Shown one piece after another: positions 24,347-35,540 of a stretch of 64,000 bases of DNA. The stretch spans positions 118,883,789 through 118,947,788 of the forward strand of contig NC_050101.1 in the NCBI RefSeq assembly GCF_902167145.1, written 5' to 3'. Source of the DNA: Zea mays. Taxonomy: Eukaryota; Streptophyta; Magnoliopsida; Poales; Poaceae. The notes below the pieces were generated by a model, which was given only the letters and a program-made list of their open reading frames with translations, did not search any database and had not been told where the DNA came from. The first letter of the stretch is position 1. The number at the start of each line of letters is the position of its first letter. Both the position numbers and the translations under genes were made by a program.

Positions 24347-27300
24347 GATGCTTTCAAGTTGTTCATATACCTCGCTCCCACGCAAAGTTTAGTCATCAAG
24401 GAAGGGTCAGCCTTGCCTCGGCAAAGCCCGACCCTCCCTCGGGGGCTAAAAGGGGGGAACCCCCTCTGCGTCGAAATTTTTCCTCGAAAAAAGATCCTTT
24501 CTGCCAGAATGTCTTTCGTGCTTTTCGACTACTTCGAAAGTGGATCCTGAAAACGACGGAGTACACGTAAGCAGCCAAGGCTGACCGAGCCGAGGGACTC
24601 CTACGCCTCTGGGATACGGATACCTCACTCATCACCTTCTGCGATAAGTAACTCACGTTCGGATAAGTGATTCCGCGGACCGAACAAGTCTTCACGTTCG
24701 AAAGCTCCTCTGCCGAAGCGATTCTTCGAACCTTCTCGACTGCGTCGGTGACAGAACCCTATGGACGCGCAAGAGTGCGCGTAAGCGGCAAGGCTGACCG
24801 AGCCAAGGGATTCCTACACCTCCGAGATACGGATACCTCACTCATCACCTTCCGTGAAAAGCAACTCTCGCTCGCACAGACAATTCTGTTACCGACGAAA
24901 AAGTCTAGATACTCGAAACGAGAGGAAAAGAAGCGCAGCTTTACAACACGGCGAGGGTGTGTTTGGGCCTCAGCGGCCGCAGAAAACACACGCTACAAGA
25001 TAATCCGATCCTGCAGGCTCAGATCTTGACGGTTGAAGGGAGCAGCAGCACCCTCGGCGTCGACTACACCTTCGGCGAGGTTCGACCTAGCCTCGGACGG
25101 CGACGCGGTCCGAGGATCTCCACTCTGAAGGACGACGTCATCATCTCGCCCGGGCCATCGCCGCCAGGGTCTCCTCCAAGAATCCGGCTCGAGTAGGCGA
25201 CTCGGCTGGTCACCCCGAGGCCTCGGCCAGCTGTCCCCTGAAGACATCAGCCCGGCCCGAGGCCTCAACAGATCAACTCCGGCGTCAGTCCCGCTAACGG
25301 ACGACCCGGCCAGGCTCTGGCCGACCAAGTCTTCTTTTCGAGCCAACTCTGCCTCTGTCCGTGCTGACACCGCTACCCCTGGCTTCGGCTCATCGAAGAG
25401 CGGCCGAGGGGTTCCTTTAACTAAGCAAGAGAAGCCTCGGACAGCAAGGCCAACCGAGCCGACGGACTCCTACGCCTCTGGGATACGGATACCTCACTCG
25501 TCACCTTTGCACGGGGCGACTCACGCTTGGTGAAGCGGTTCAGACAACCAACAGGCGAGTCTTAGTGCTCGAGAATGAGGAAAAAACACGGCTCCGTGCC
25601 AAAAATACATACATGTTCAGGCCCCGACAGCCACAATGAACAAAAACACTGGCATTCAAGGTGCCATTACAAACGGAACTCCGGTTCCACCTCCGCAGGT
25701 ACGAACAACCCCACTCGATTGGGGGGGGGCCTGCGAAGCAACGGAAGACCGACGAACGGCTCGCCGTCGCCTGCTCCAGTAGCGGCGACGACGACGACTT
25801 CTGCCCCGGGGGGCCGAACAGCAGCAGCGATGACCTCAGGGCGGATGCTGCTGCCATGAGGCCCTCGCCCGTGCCCAAACTCGTGAGGCAAGGACAGGCA
25901 GAAGGCCATAGAGTTGGAGGTCGGTCCGTGGGCGGCCCCGGCTATCTCGTCGGCGGAAGAACCTCTTCCAGCTGCCGTGGCGGAAGGCGGCGCCGGGAGC
26001 GGCTCCGAAGCCACTCGGGTCCGAGAGCCAGGCACGCGGCAGCTGCCAGCGCCACGAACGGCGAACGCCCTTCCCCCCGATCACTGAGGGAAGGAGCGGG
26101 CCACCGCCCACGCAGGGGACGACCCCAACTCGGCACACTCCCCTCCCCAGCACTGATGATGAAAATCCTTGAGGCTGAGGGAGGGGCAAAGGCCGCAGCC
26201 CGGCTTGCTTTCCCCCGCCATCGAACTGGATGTCACCGTCTTGGGTGACCACCGGTGGAGGGGTGCAGCCGGGCTGCATGATGAAAATCCTTGAAGTCGA
26301 ACGATGGCTGAAAGGTACCAACTCCCACGGAGTTGAGTTCCTCCAACGACAAGGCGGAAGGACTGCGGGTGTCCCCCATCCAGGGGCTCGGAAGGTGGAA
26401 AGACACGATGCATAAGGGAGTGCGAAGACATGGTCGCCTTTCAAGGGGGTCACCCTCCTTTTAAAGGCGACTCTCCCTACTTGCGTCCCCAGTCGTCGTG
26501 GGCAGAGTCTTCTCCAACACGCTCCAAGGTCCTCCCCCTATGGCGCGGGGGCTGGGTCCCACACGTCATGAAACTGGCCCAGAGCAGAAGAAGCCAAACC
26601 GCCGCGCGCGGTGCATGCAACCGCCCAGCGGTTACGAGCATTCCTCCACTTTCGCCCAGACCAGCGGGCGAAAGGGCGGGCAGCCATGCAGGCGGCATGC
26701 AACCACGCCAAGTGGGCGCGCCCCTCCGACTTCCAACGCACCCAGCATGGGGGCCCACGCCCACGCGTCACGCAACCGGTGCGCCGGTTGCAACATGCGA
26801 GCAACTGCATCGCCGCTCGCGCCACTGCCACGCCTCCCCGACTGCGGAACCAGTACCGCGACTCGAGGCAACCCTGCGTACGACCCAGCAGTGCCAGCCA
26901 GGCGCGACGGTCAATACGGCCAAAAATGGGCCGGCAGTGATGGCGGTGGCAGGCGGGTGGGAGCAGCGGTCACGTCGTCAGCCAAGCTTGCGTCCCATCC
27001 CGGGGCAGTGAGAAAACCCTCTCTCACGGCGTGAAGACGGCGCGCCCGTGTTCCGTTCCTCGAACGGCTCGCGCACGCGCAACGGCCGCCCCGCGAACCG
27101 CACGCCCCATCGCATTAACTCCATGGCAGGAAAGGCGGCGCCTCTGGCAGGGGAAGCGAGTGACGCTTCGCCTTCGCCATAATGACCGCGTCAAAAAAGG
27201 TACGCCACGCCATTCGATTTCGAATCCTTTTCCTTTCCCTCTTTCTCTCTCTTACAACAGGGACCGGGAAAGGGGGATACCCTGAAAAGGATCCTTCTCC

Positions 27301-28251
27301 GTGAAGGAAACAGGCTCCGAGCCTCCCTACTGATCAGGGGTTCGAAGGCTGGCCCCTCGGAGGGTTTCGACAGCCGCCTCAGAGCGCGTGGGCTCCACAC
27401 CCACTACTGGTCAGAGGTTCGAAGGCCGGCCCCTCGGAAGGGTTCAACGGCTGCCTCAGGCCACTCGGGCTCCGCGCCCACTACTGATCAGAGGTTCGTA
27501 GGTTGGCCCTCAAAGGGTTCACAGCCGCCTCAGACACAGAGCGAGGGATGACCATGGGTAAGTTCGATACATAACCAAGGCTCGGGCTATGCTCCCGAGG
27601 TACCCTAGGACATTTCCGAGACCAGCGGGAACGATCTTGTAACGGAATCCCATCAGAGGGAGGCATCGAGCCCTCGGACCCCGTCGACAGGGGACCGGGT
27701 CCGGCAGATCACCCGCAGGTACTTTTGGGCGTGTCTCTGGGCCTCTAGCCGACCCCTAGCAAATGGGGCACGGGCGTCCACTCGGATTACCCGCCAGCAA
27801 CTCACCGGAGACACCATGTTCGGCGCCCTCCGAGGGCAACATGGCGCTCTCCCCCCCCTCCTCCTTGCGGAAAGGCGACGCAGGGGCGTATGTAAAAAAG
27901 TCGAGTCTGTCCCTGACTGTCCTCTCGCCCTGTGCAGAGGCTCAGGGGCTGCTCTCGCAAACTCGGCTCCGGCCAAACCGTTGACAGCGTCAACATACCA
28001 GCCCGAGAACTTGGAACCCGACCGTGCACCTGGGCTACGGCCAGCTCGCATGAGGGAACGACCAGACCAGCTGAAGCATTGCACGAGGCATTAAGACCTC
28101 TGAGGAGTCAAACCACTCCTCCGAGGCCTCGGGGGCTACACCCGGCGGGTGCGCTTGCGCGCACCCACCGGAACAAAACGCAACCGAGAAAGGCTGGTCC
28201 CCTTGCAAAAAAGTGCGACAAAAGCCTCCAAGAGAGTGTTAACACTCCCTT
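24347..28251 (+). repeat. Huck 3' non-coding region with repeated motifs
   Basis: A 3.9 kb GC-rich stretch between integrase and the 3' LTR. Open frames occur on both strands, but none resembles a known protein. It contains three dispersed copies of a roughly 70-bp motif with GATACGGATACCTCACTC at about 24605, 24825 and 25485. A repeated GATGAAAATCCTTGA lies near 26157 and 26279. Three tandem units of about 78 bp lie at 27320-27535. Confidence 0.65.
27320..27535 (+). repeat. three tandem ~78-bp units in the Huck 3' region
   Basis: Each unit contains CTACTGATCAGAGGTTCG or a close variant, then GGCCCCTCGGA and CAGCCGCCTCAG. Unit starts are near 27326, 27401 and 27480. The copies differ by substitutions and small indels. 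Confidence 0.7.
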
Positions 28252-28268
28252 CGAGGCTCGGGGGCTAC
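28252..28268 (+). other. Huck polypurine tract
   Basis: GAGGCTCGGGGGCTAC lies directly before the 3' LTR, as needed to prime plus-strand DNA. A near copy (GAGGCCTCGGGGGCTAC) lies about 130 bases upstream at 28122-28138. Confidence 0.65.
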
Positions 28269-29813
28269 TGTCGGGGACCATAATTAGGGGTACCCTCAAG
28301 ACTCCTAATTCTCAGCTGTTAACCCTCATCAGCACAAAGCTGCAAAGGCCTGATGGGTGCGACTAAGTCAGGGACCAGTCCATTCGACGGACTCGATCAC
28401 GCCTCACCCGAGCCCAGCCTCGTGCAAGGGCAGCCGACCCCGGAGGATCTCCGTCTCGCCCGAGGCCCCCCTCTAGCGACGAACATACTTCCGGCTCGCC
28501 CGAGGCCCAGTCTTCGCCAAGAAGCAACCCTGGCCGAATCGCCACGCCAACCGACCAAATCGCAGGGGCATTTAATGCAAAGGTGGCCTGACACCTTTAT
28601 CCTGAAGCGCGTCCTCCAGTCGACAGAGCCGAAGTGACCGCAGTCACTTCGCCGCTTCACTGACCGGCCTGACAAAAGGACAGCGCCGCCTGCGCCGCTC
28701 GACAGAGTGAGGCTGACAGGCAGTCAGGCCCAGCCTCAGACACCATAGCAAACTCCGCTTCGCCCGACCCAGGGCTCGGACTCGGGCTCGGCCCCGGAAG
28801 ACGGCGAACTCCGCTCTGCCCGACCCAGGGCTCGAACTCGGGCTCAGTCCCGGAAGACGGCGAACTCCGCTTCGCCCAACCCAGGGCTCGGACTCGGGCT
28901 CAGTCCCGGAAGACGGCGAACTCCGCTCCGCCCAACCCAGGGCTCGGACTCGGGCTCAGCCCCGGAAGACGACGAACTCCGCTTCGCCCGACCCCAGGGC
29001 TCGGACTCAGCCCTGGCCTCAGCCGACAGTCTCCGCCTCGCCCGACCCAGGGGCTCGGACTCGGCCTCGGAAGACAGACTCGACCTCGACCTCGGAGGAG
29101 CCTCCACATCGCCCAACCTAGGGCATGGACCGACCACGTCAACGGGGGGCGCCATCATTACCCTACCCCAAGCTGACTCAGGCTACGGGAAACAAGACCG
29201 GCGTCCCATCTGGCTCGCTCCGCCAGACAAGCAATGATGGTGCCCCGCACGCTCTATGACGACGGCGGTTCTCAGCCCCCTTACGGAAGCAAAAGGATGT
29301 CAGCAAGGACTCGACAGCTCCGACAGTTGTCCTTCCGCCAAGCTTCAGCGCTCCTCCGACGGTCACGACACCACACGAACCGGGTGCCAAAACCTCTCCG
29401 GCTGCCACGATGGCATGTACTTAGGGCGCTAGCTCTCCTCCGCTAGACACGTTAGCACTCTGCTACACCCCCCAATGTACACCTGGATCCTCTCCTTACG
29501 CCTATAAAAGGAAGGACCAGGGCCCTCTTACAGAGGGTTGGCCGCGCGGGGAAGAGGACGGGACAGGCGCTCGTGTGTGGCCGCTCGCTCCCTCTCCCGC
29601 GTGGACGCTTGTAACCCCCTACTGCAAGCGCACCCGACCTGGGCGCGGGACAAGAACACGAAGGCCGCGGGATTTCCACCTCCCTCTCTCGCTCCGGTTG
29701 CCCTTTCTTCCCCCCTTCGCGCTCCGTCTCGCGCTGACCCATCTGGGCTGGGGCACGCGGCGACATTTCACTCGTCGGCCCAGGGACCCCCCCCCGGTCT
29801 CGAAACGCCGACA
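28269..29813 (+). repeat. Huck 3' LTR (1545 bp)
   Basis: Full-length uninterrupted copy. It has the same tandem units (about 28748-29030) and the TATA box TATAAAAG at 29503-29510. Many substitutions and small indels separate it from the 5' LTR, so Huck is clearly older than copia-2. Confidence 0.9.
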
Positions 29814-29818
29814 ACTTT

Positions 29819-30955
29819 AATCAATGAACATGATGTGAATATTTATGATACGATAATGTTATCTCGATGATGATATTGTGATATTTGGGGGGCTCGGGCC
29901 TTTTCCCTGAGTACCTCTCCGTCAGGACCTGTTCATGGAGTGACCACCCGGGATAACATTGCATCCATGAGGGTGGAATGGGACACCCTTAGCTGATTAA
30001 TTAGATGAACCTGGGGGTATAGTTGGCTTTGCCGGAGTGCCGTCAATGGGGGCCGAGGCGTAGTGCTCGCTCTGCTAAGGTGGGGTGTAGAGGTTCATTC
30101 GATTTGGTTTTGTTAGTCACCCACCTTGGGGAGGTGTACTGCATTTGTACGACTGGCGAAACCTAACGAGCAGCTATGCACCAGGGGAGTCTTTATAAAG
30201 GCTACGTAGTGATACCCTACCAGGCCACCTAGGTAGTGGTCAATGGGGATTAGCTCTCCCCGAGAAGAAAGGGAATCATGACTCGTGGGTAAAGTGTGTG
30301 ACCTCTGCAGAGGGTATGAAACTGATATATCGGTCGTGCTCACGTTTTAGAGCGGCCTTGGGGTCCTCTTTGATTAGAGATACAGATGATCTGAGATTCA
30401 ATGGTTTTATTAATGGTTTTGGTTCGATGATGATAATGATGTTTCCTCGATGAGGAAATGATTCACGGGTTGGTTATTGCTATCCACTAATAATAAATAC
30501 ATGACCAACTAAAAGCAACTGCTTGAGCTTAACCCCCCATAAAGCTAGTCCACCTCAGCCAAATGGGACATTTGCTGAGTATGTTGATGTGTACTCGCCC
30601 TTGCTTTCACAAAACACCAGGTTGGCTTTGTTGCAATCTATGCTCAGGTAAAGAAGAAGGCGTTGAGGCGGATCTCCAGGAGTTCCAGGACTTCGATGAG
30701 TTCGAGGATTAGGCTAGCGACCTCCCCCAGTCAGCTGCCTGTGGTGGGTTTATTTACGTTGGCTATGTTTCTATTTTGTGCACTTTGATTCATATTATGT
30801 AAATGACTCTAGTCTTTAATATTATTACTTACTCTTTATTGTTATTCGAAGCATTGTTCTATGATGAGTCATTTATGTAATCGCTATGTACGTGAGTTCT
30901 GATCCTGGCACATACATGGTTCGCATTCGGTTTACCTTCAAAACCGGGTGTGACA
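29819..30955 (+). repeat. right part of the solo LTR, non-coding
   Basis: A continuation of the long LTR after Huck. It contains GCTCAGGTAAAGAAGAAGGC and GATCTCCAGGAGTTCC segments typical of the 3' part of Tekay-type LTRs as I recall them. It ends GGGTGTGACA. No gene is recognised. Confidence 0.6.
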
Positions 30956-31518
30956 GTTACTGTCATGTATGATTCATGGACAGGTAAAACATGATGAATT
31001 CTCATATGCTAACATTTTCTTCGAGTTTAGTAAACATATTATTTGTGAGATTATATTTATATACATGATGTTTTAGGTCCTACCATGATGCGCATTATTA
31101 ATTTCATGGTATATTGCAATGAAGGGATGTTTCTCCACAAGTCTATAAATGCAACTGGTCGTATTCAAAATGCAGAATTCATTTATGATTGTATTAGAGA
31201 GGTGGTTGTTGATGAGATTGGGGTGAAGAATGACATTCAAATTGTTACAGATAATGGGTCCAACTATAAGAAGGCATGTCGACAGCTCATCACTCGGTAT
31301 ACGCACATTACATGGCAACCATGTGCAGCTCATACAATTAATTTTATGCTGAAAGATATAAGTCGCTTTTCTGAGGTCTCTGAAGTAGTGGTCAATGCAA
31401 AAAGAATTTGTAGATTCTTCTATAACCATAATAGGTAAATATACATGATAAACATATATTCAATACTTCTGTATTTGTGTTTAAACTCTATTTTTTACTT
31501 GCAGGCTTCATGCTATGA
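30956..31518 (+). pseudogene. hAT transposase, DUF659 and catalytic-core exons
   Basis: Three exon pieces with good splice sites: to 30983 (donor ACAG/GTAAAA), 31077-31434 (acceptor TTTTAG, donor ATAG/GTAAAT) and 31505-31518 (acceptor TGCAG). They read MYDSWTG, RIINFMVYCNEGMF, VTDNGSNYKKAC and WQPCAAHTINFML, the conserved core of plant hAT transposases; DNGSN holds one catalytic acid. The last exon is cut after LHAM and one further base by the Helitron at 31519 and resumes at 36582. Confidence 0.82.
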
Positions 31519-31552
31519 CTAGTTATGTGTCCGTGTGTTGCAACGGCACACG
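31519..31552 (-). other. Helitron 3' terminus with hairpin
   Basis: The + strand reads CTAGTTATGTGTCCGTG and then TTGCAACGGCACAC. Arms GTGTCCGT and ACGGCACAC can pair with one internal mismatch. The CTAG end touches host base A31518. Confidence 0.75.
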
Positions 31553-32599
31553 AAATATTTTACAAAATGTTTGTGCACAACGATTACATGACAATGACCA
31601 ACATATATATTCATCAGCTTCAATATATCACAAATTATGTCAACAACCAATCTCTACTATATAGCATTAGTTTGCACATGCTTTGTTGGAACTCTAAAGT
31701 TCGTTACACAATCAGAATAGCATAACCTAAAGTCCAATCCTTATGGTGGCTGATGGTACAAAGCTACAAAAGAGAATCAAATGCAGGTACAATCTCAAGA
31801 AGAAAGCAACCCTTGAAGATGACATCTAGTCTATCTGTGCAGTAGCTCAGTAGCTCACAAGATAACTGTGGCATGATCCTGAGCTGGCCTTTAGCATTTG
31901 AAGCAGTGCTCGTTCAAGAAATGAGACTGCTGCCAGCCTGAGAACCCACGTTGCATTATAATACTTTTGCTCAGCTACTTCGCTGGTTTTACTGGTTTGG
32001 CGTTTAAGTGTTTTGGTTTTACCAGTTCTCTGAACCATTTGTGCCCAGGATGATGGTACTGGTGGCCATGATGTTGACCCAGGGCATGCAGAAGATGGGG
32101 CGCGCGCCATGAAGAGCATGAGAGCAGGCCTAGGTCTGCCATGCACAGCAGCTAGAACACCTCCATCACTTGAGTTAATGCCCGGTGATCATGCCTGCGT
32201 AGGCGTACATGTTAGTTAACATCATGGTCATGAGCGTAGTTGTAGTTTATTGGCCAAATGGCTAATGATACAAGGAAGCAAATCTATTTTTAACATAACT
32301 CACCTTTATGTAGAGAAAAATACAAAATATAAAACTTCGAAAAATCAAGAGCAGGGTATATATCTCCCCCAAGTGATCATAAACTATTGCAGGGTTAAAT
32401 ATACCGAACCTAACACAAAACATTGTTCATGTTAGCAAGTTTAAATGTGGATAAATGGCACATCTTATGTAGAAATACCTTTTAATACAAAAGATCCATA
32501 GAAACAATCTCATGTGTTCAAATATCTAATCACCTCAGGATGGTACAGAACTTGACAAACAAAATAAATGTAAAGTTAACTGAAACCGGGACACAGTAC
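31553..32599. other. Helitron interior, no recognised gene
   Basis: AT-rich sequence. An open frame lies on the minus strand at 31847-32146 (99 residues), but it resembles no family I know and its complement also reads open in part. It may be intron or a further captured exon. Confidence 0.4.
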
Positions 32600-32819
32600 C
32601 TACAAAGCATCCTGCTTAGGGGAAGAAGAAAGAACATTCGAGCTACATAAAATGCTTCTTTTGTTTCTTCAGCAGTATATGCATGAATATGGACATCTTT
32701 TAACTCCTGCTGGGCAAGTTTGCCTCAACATCAACTTCAACAACTGATGGTGGAGTAAATATGGGAGCCAATATCTCATTGTCACGTATAGGAAACCACA
32801 CTCCTCCTCACTTCAAGCT
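32600..32819 (-). pseudogene. captured TOM1-like (TOL, VHS-GAT) gene fragment
   Basis: On the minus strand, after an ATATATAG acceptor, the translation reads SLK, stop, then GGVWFPIRDNE and LAPIFTPP. After a one-base shift comes LAQQELKDVHIHAY and TAEETKEAFYVAR. After a short deletion comes SSSPKQDAL and a TAG at a splice donor (GTACTG). This order matches the end of the VHS domain and the start of the GAT domain of plant TOM1-like proteins, ESCRT-0-like ubiquitin-binding sorting adaptors at endosomes. It lies on the same strand as the Helitron. Two stops, a frameshift and a deletion make it a pseudogene piece. Homology was judged by eye from memory of the family. Confidence 0.7.
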
Positions 32820-34344
32820 CTATATATGGAAATGACAATGTTATACAGTAGTAATTTAAGGACCTCAGTAAACAAAGTACAAAAAAATAAATCTCTGGCT
32901 TGCTCTAGCCAGTAGTCACAGCATACTCTGGCTTGCTCTATTGTACCACCAATTAATATACTCTGGCTTGCTCTAGCCAGCAGTCACAGCATAATAAGCA
33001 GGATGTTTGCATTGCATTAGCATTAGTGATAGTTTGATACTGACCCTGCAATGCTCCTCCAACATACCTACGTTGCGGGTGTTGACTTGGACGAACTCAG
33101 ACTCCTACAAGCTTGGTTGCAATGGACTCTCCTTTCTCCCTGGCTTCTCAAGGTCAAGCCTTTATTACAACTTCTTTCGATCCTGACCAAATTTCACCTA
33201 TTTCCAAGACATTAAGTGAAACAATAAATTTGGATTGTGATTATCCCAACCGTTCACACTTGCCTCGTACGTTGTTCACATCTATATGTCACTACCGCCA
33301 CGTGACTCACAAATATTTAATAAAATGTTAGAGCATAATGATCACATAAAAATTAAATATTCAGGTTGGACACTCTACAACATCTAGGTAGTAAGGACAA
33401 AAATTACCTCAACTGTCCTGTGATCGTGTCACCCATGCTCACAACATATAGCAAGAATTAAGAAGTTGGACACAACTTACTACACATAGCAAAGACACCA
33501 AGTTTTATATAGTAAGGGCTACAAGTTTTATAAGAGGGCTTGGATACCTGATCTATGATGTCAACATTATAAGCCGAGCATATTATCTAGAAATACCAAA
33601 ACGTCTTATAATTTGGAACGGGGAGTAACAAACATGATCAACCTTGTTCCTGATTTTCACACCATTCTAACTGCAGGATTTTGTTCAAAGCATTCTCATA
33701 TTTCTGTTTGAGAATTGGAACCCATATTAAGTTCGGTGGATGAACTAAAAGAAAACTCAATGGTATCAAAAAGAAAAGGAAGGATGTGTGTACCTTGTGT
33801 TTCTCAGGAAGTTGTAGTGTCCGTTCATCAGCTTTCTGTTACTCAATTCTGGCCATGTTGAGGGAATCATTTTGGTCAACATTTTGCAGGGATTATGAAT
33901 TTATTATTGGCAAGATTATAAATACAGTTCAGAAACTTTCTGAAATGTGCAATGATAGATAAGATGTGTACAATAAACGATAGCCCTATAACAATCAATC
34001 ATGATAAAAAGTTCAAAGTTAGAGACTCACCTGAGAGATGTAATACTCAGGGCCCATAGTCAAGGAGAATGTAAGAAAACATTAGATGACTCGTTTTCTA
34101 TAGTAATCAGTAGTTCATAGTTCAGGTAAAGGTTCAGATCGGAAGAATTGTAAAGTTTAAAAATGTGGAGTTACTTACTTGGATTTGGTTTGGTTAAGCA
34201 AGGTTTACCTTCATCGATAGCGTACAATACATATGAATCCTTACATATCCATGTGAGATGCAAAACATAACTACTAAAGCTTGCGTTGAAACAATTAAAC
34301 CCAAACTTAGTCATAGAACACTCACATAAAAGTACGCTAAGGTT
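32820..34344. other. Helitron interior: intron-like sequence with repeats
   Basis: AT-rich. CTCTGGCTTGCTCTAGCCAG recurs at about 32895 and 32950, with an incomplete copy between. A decayed upstream TOL exon may lie near 33050-33165 on the minus strand, but I cannot support it firmly. A Stowaway end lies at 33596-33627. Nothing else is recognised. Confidence 0.35.
33596..33627 (-). repeat. end of a Stowaway-type MITE
   Basis: The minus strand reads TACTCCCCGTTCCAAATTAT followed by AAGACGTTTTGG, very close to the grass Stowaway terminal consensus with its TA target. The opposite end is not evident, so it is a fragment or a diverged copy. Confidence 0.55.
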
Positions 34345-34460
34345 CACTACTTGGTGGCATAAATCTCGAGTAGGAACCGAGATGAAAGCATTTGGTGCAG
34401 GTTTTCGAATACGTCCTTCTGAGGATGACTTCAGTAGCTGGGGCATCGGCACGGGGCGTC
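34345..34460 (-). pseudogene. exon-like segment in the Helitron, unidentified
   Basis: The minus strand reads LKSSSEGRIRKPAPNAF, then ISVPTRDLCHQ, then a possible GT donor (CACCAA/GTAGTG). The composition looks like a real exon in otherwise AT-rich sequence and would fit a second captured fragment, but I do not recognise the protein. Confidence 0.3.
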
Positions 34461-34516
34461 GAGGCAGAGGGCAGCTAGGGGGTGTCGAGGCAGAGGGTGG
34501 CGCTGGGCAGGAAATT

Positions 34517-34637
34517 GGCCCATTTAGACCAAAGTTGCTTGTATGATAAAACCTATTTATGTAGAAACAGTCAGGCATGGCCCATTTAGACCAAAGTTGC
34601 TTGTATGACAGAACCTATTTATGTAGAAACAGTCAGG
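34517..34637. repeat. tandem duplication, two ~60-bp copies
   Basis: The unit begins GCCCATTTAGACCAAAG and ends GAAACAGTCAGGC. The second copy follows at once with few changes. It lies inside the Helitron. Confidence 0.8.
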
Positions 34638-35540
34638 CAAAAGTTTTGTGTTGCGGCAAGTGCTGCCAGCTGTTGACCTGAATAAAAATAGAGCTAAGTA
34701 TACAGAAATAGTGGTACATGCAGTTCTCAAAGATTAAGTTGAGATACAAAAATAAAAAATAGCACATAGCAGTATAGCACAGATCAATCAAATAGAGCTA
34801 AGTATTAAGAGAGGAATAGAGAAAGCATGAAGTAACTAACCAAATCTTTGTGGGATAGGTAAGCATTCTTTTTTTCCCTGCTGAGAAACAGTTAACTGGT
34901 CGAATGCAGTCCATCCATGTTTGAAGCTCATAGAAGCCCAAATCATCTTTGACAAAAAAAGAAGATCATAGTTTCATTATGATAAACAATGTGATTATCA
35001 TCCCCTAATACACGCGCCCTTTCATTTGAGCAGCGACCCGAGGAATGAATGCTAGCTCTGAATACAATGGAACACAATTATAGTAGTAGAGATTAACACA
35101 ATTATAGTATATTAAGATACATGATTACATTTTTGTTCATCCAAGTTTGGAGGAGCTGAGCTTCTCCTAGCATGAAATTGTTGTACAAATTTTTATATTT
35201 AATAGATGTCATGTAAGTAGAAAGCAAAAGGTAATTTCTTCTATATAGCTTCTGCCACAAGCTGGAGGTAAAAAGGGATAAGAAAATCATACCCGCAACC
35301 CATTAATATTTATATACTACCAAATTGAAAGTTAAACCCCTTTAATTGTTTCCCTGAAAAGAAATAAAGAAGAAAAAATAAGGTGGTTAACCATGCGTGA
35401 GTGCAGGCTGAAAACTGGTGGTGTCGTGCTGCCCAACCTCTGGTGTCCTCCGTGGCCATTGCTGGGCTTTCTAAAGCTACAATTGAGATCCTAAATTCTC
35501 ATCAAAACCATATCATCCCCTAGGGCGAGATCAAACCAAT
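34638..35540. other. Helitron interior, AT-rich, no gene recognised
   Basis: Mostly AT-rich sequence without a convincing frame or repeat; a 62-codon frame on the minus strand (35102-35290) resembles nothing known to me. Confidence 0.35.

Larger units (their letters stand above)
6837..29813 (+). mobile_element. Huck-like Ty3/gypsy retrotransposon, complete, with copia-1 nested in its 5' LTR
   Basis: Both LTRs begin TGTCGGGGACC and end ACGCCGACA. The flanking 5-bp duplications are perfect: ACTTT at 6832-6836 and 29814-29818. Order on the + strand: 5' LTR (6837-17786, interrupted), primer site, gag, protease, RT, RNase H, integrase, a 3.9 kb non-coding stretch, polypurine tract, 3' LTR (28269-29813). 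Protease before RT before integrase is the Ty3/gypsy order. Net length without copia-1 is about 13.6 kb, matching Huck as I know it. The coding region has one frameshift and eight nonsense codons, so it cannot act alone. Confidence 0.8.
3364..30955 (+). mobile_element. solo LTR of a Tekay-type gypsy element (4.6 kb net), carrying nested Huck
   Basis: The ends are TGTAACACCC at 3364 and GGGTGTGACA ending at 30955, flanked by perfect 5-bp duplications GTTAC (3359-3363 and 30956-30960). After removing the Huck insertion (6837-29813 plus one ACTTT) about 4610 bp remain. There is no protease, RT, integrase or second LTR, so this is best read as a solo LTR left by LTR-LTR recombination. Length and termini fit the long LTRs of the Del/Tekay chromovirus group (xilon-diguus, Prem1, tekay), but the exact family is a guess. 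Orientation is tentative. Confidence 0.7.

Noticed and set aside
25661..27034. Open frames of 180-205 codons on both strands in the Huck tail
   Set aside because: Both strands read open together, with biased composition and no homology; a composition artefact.
33113..33331. Plus-strand 72-codon frame in the Helitron
   Set aside because: No homology, and it overlaps a possible decayed TOL exon on the other strand; neither can be supported.
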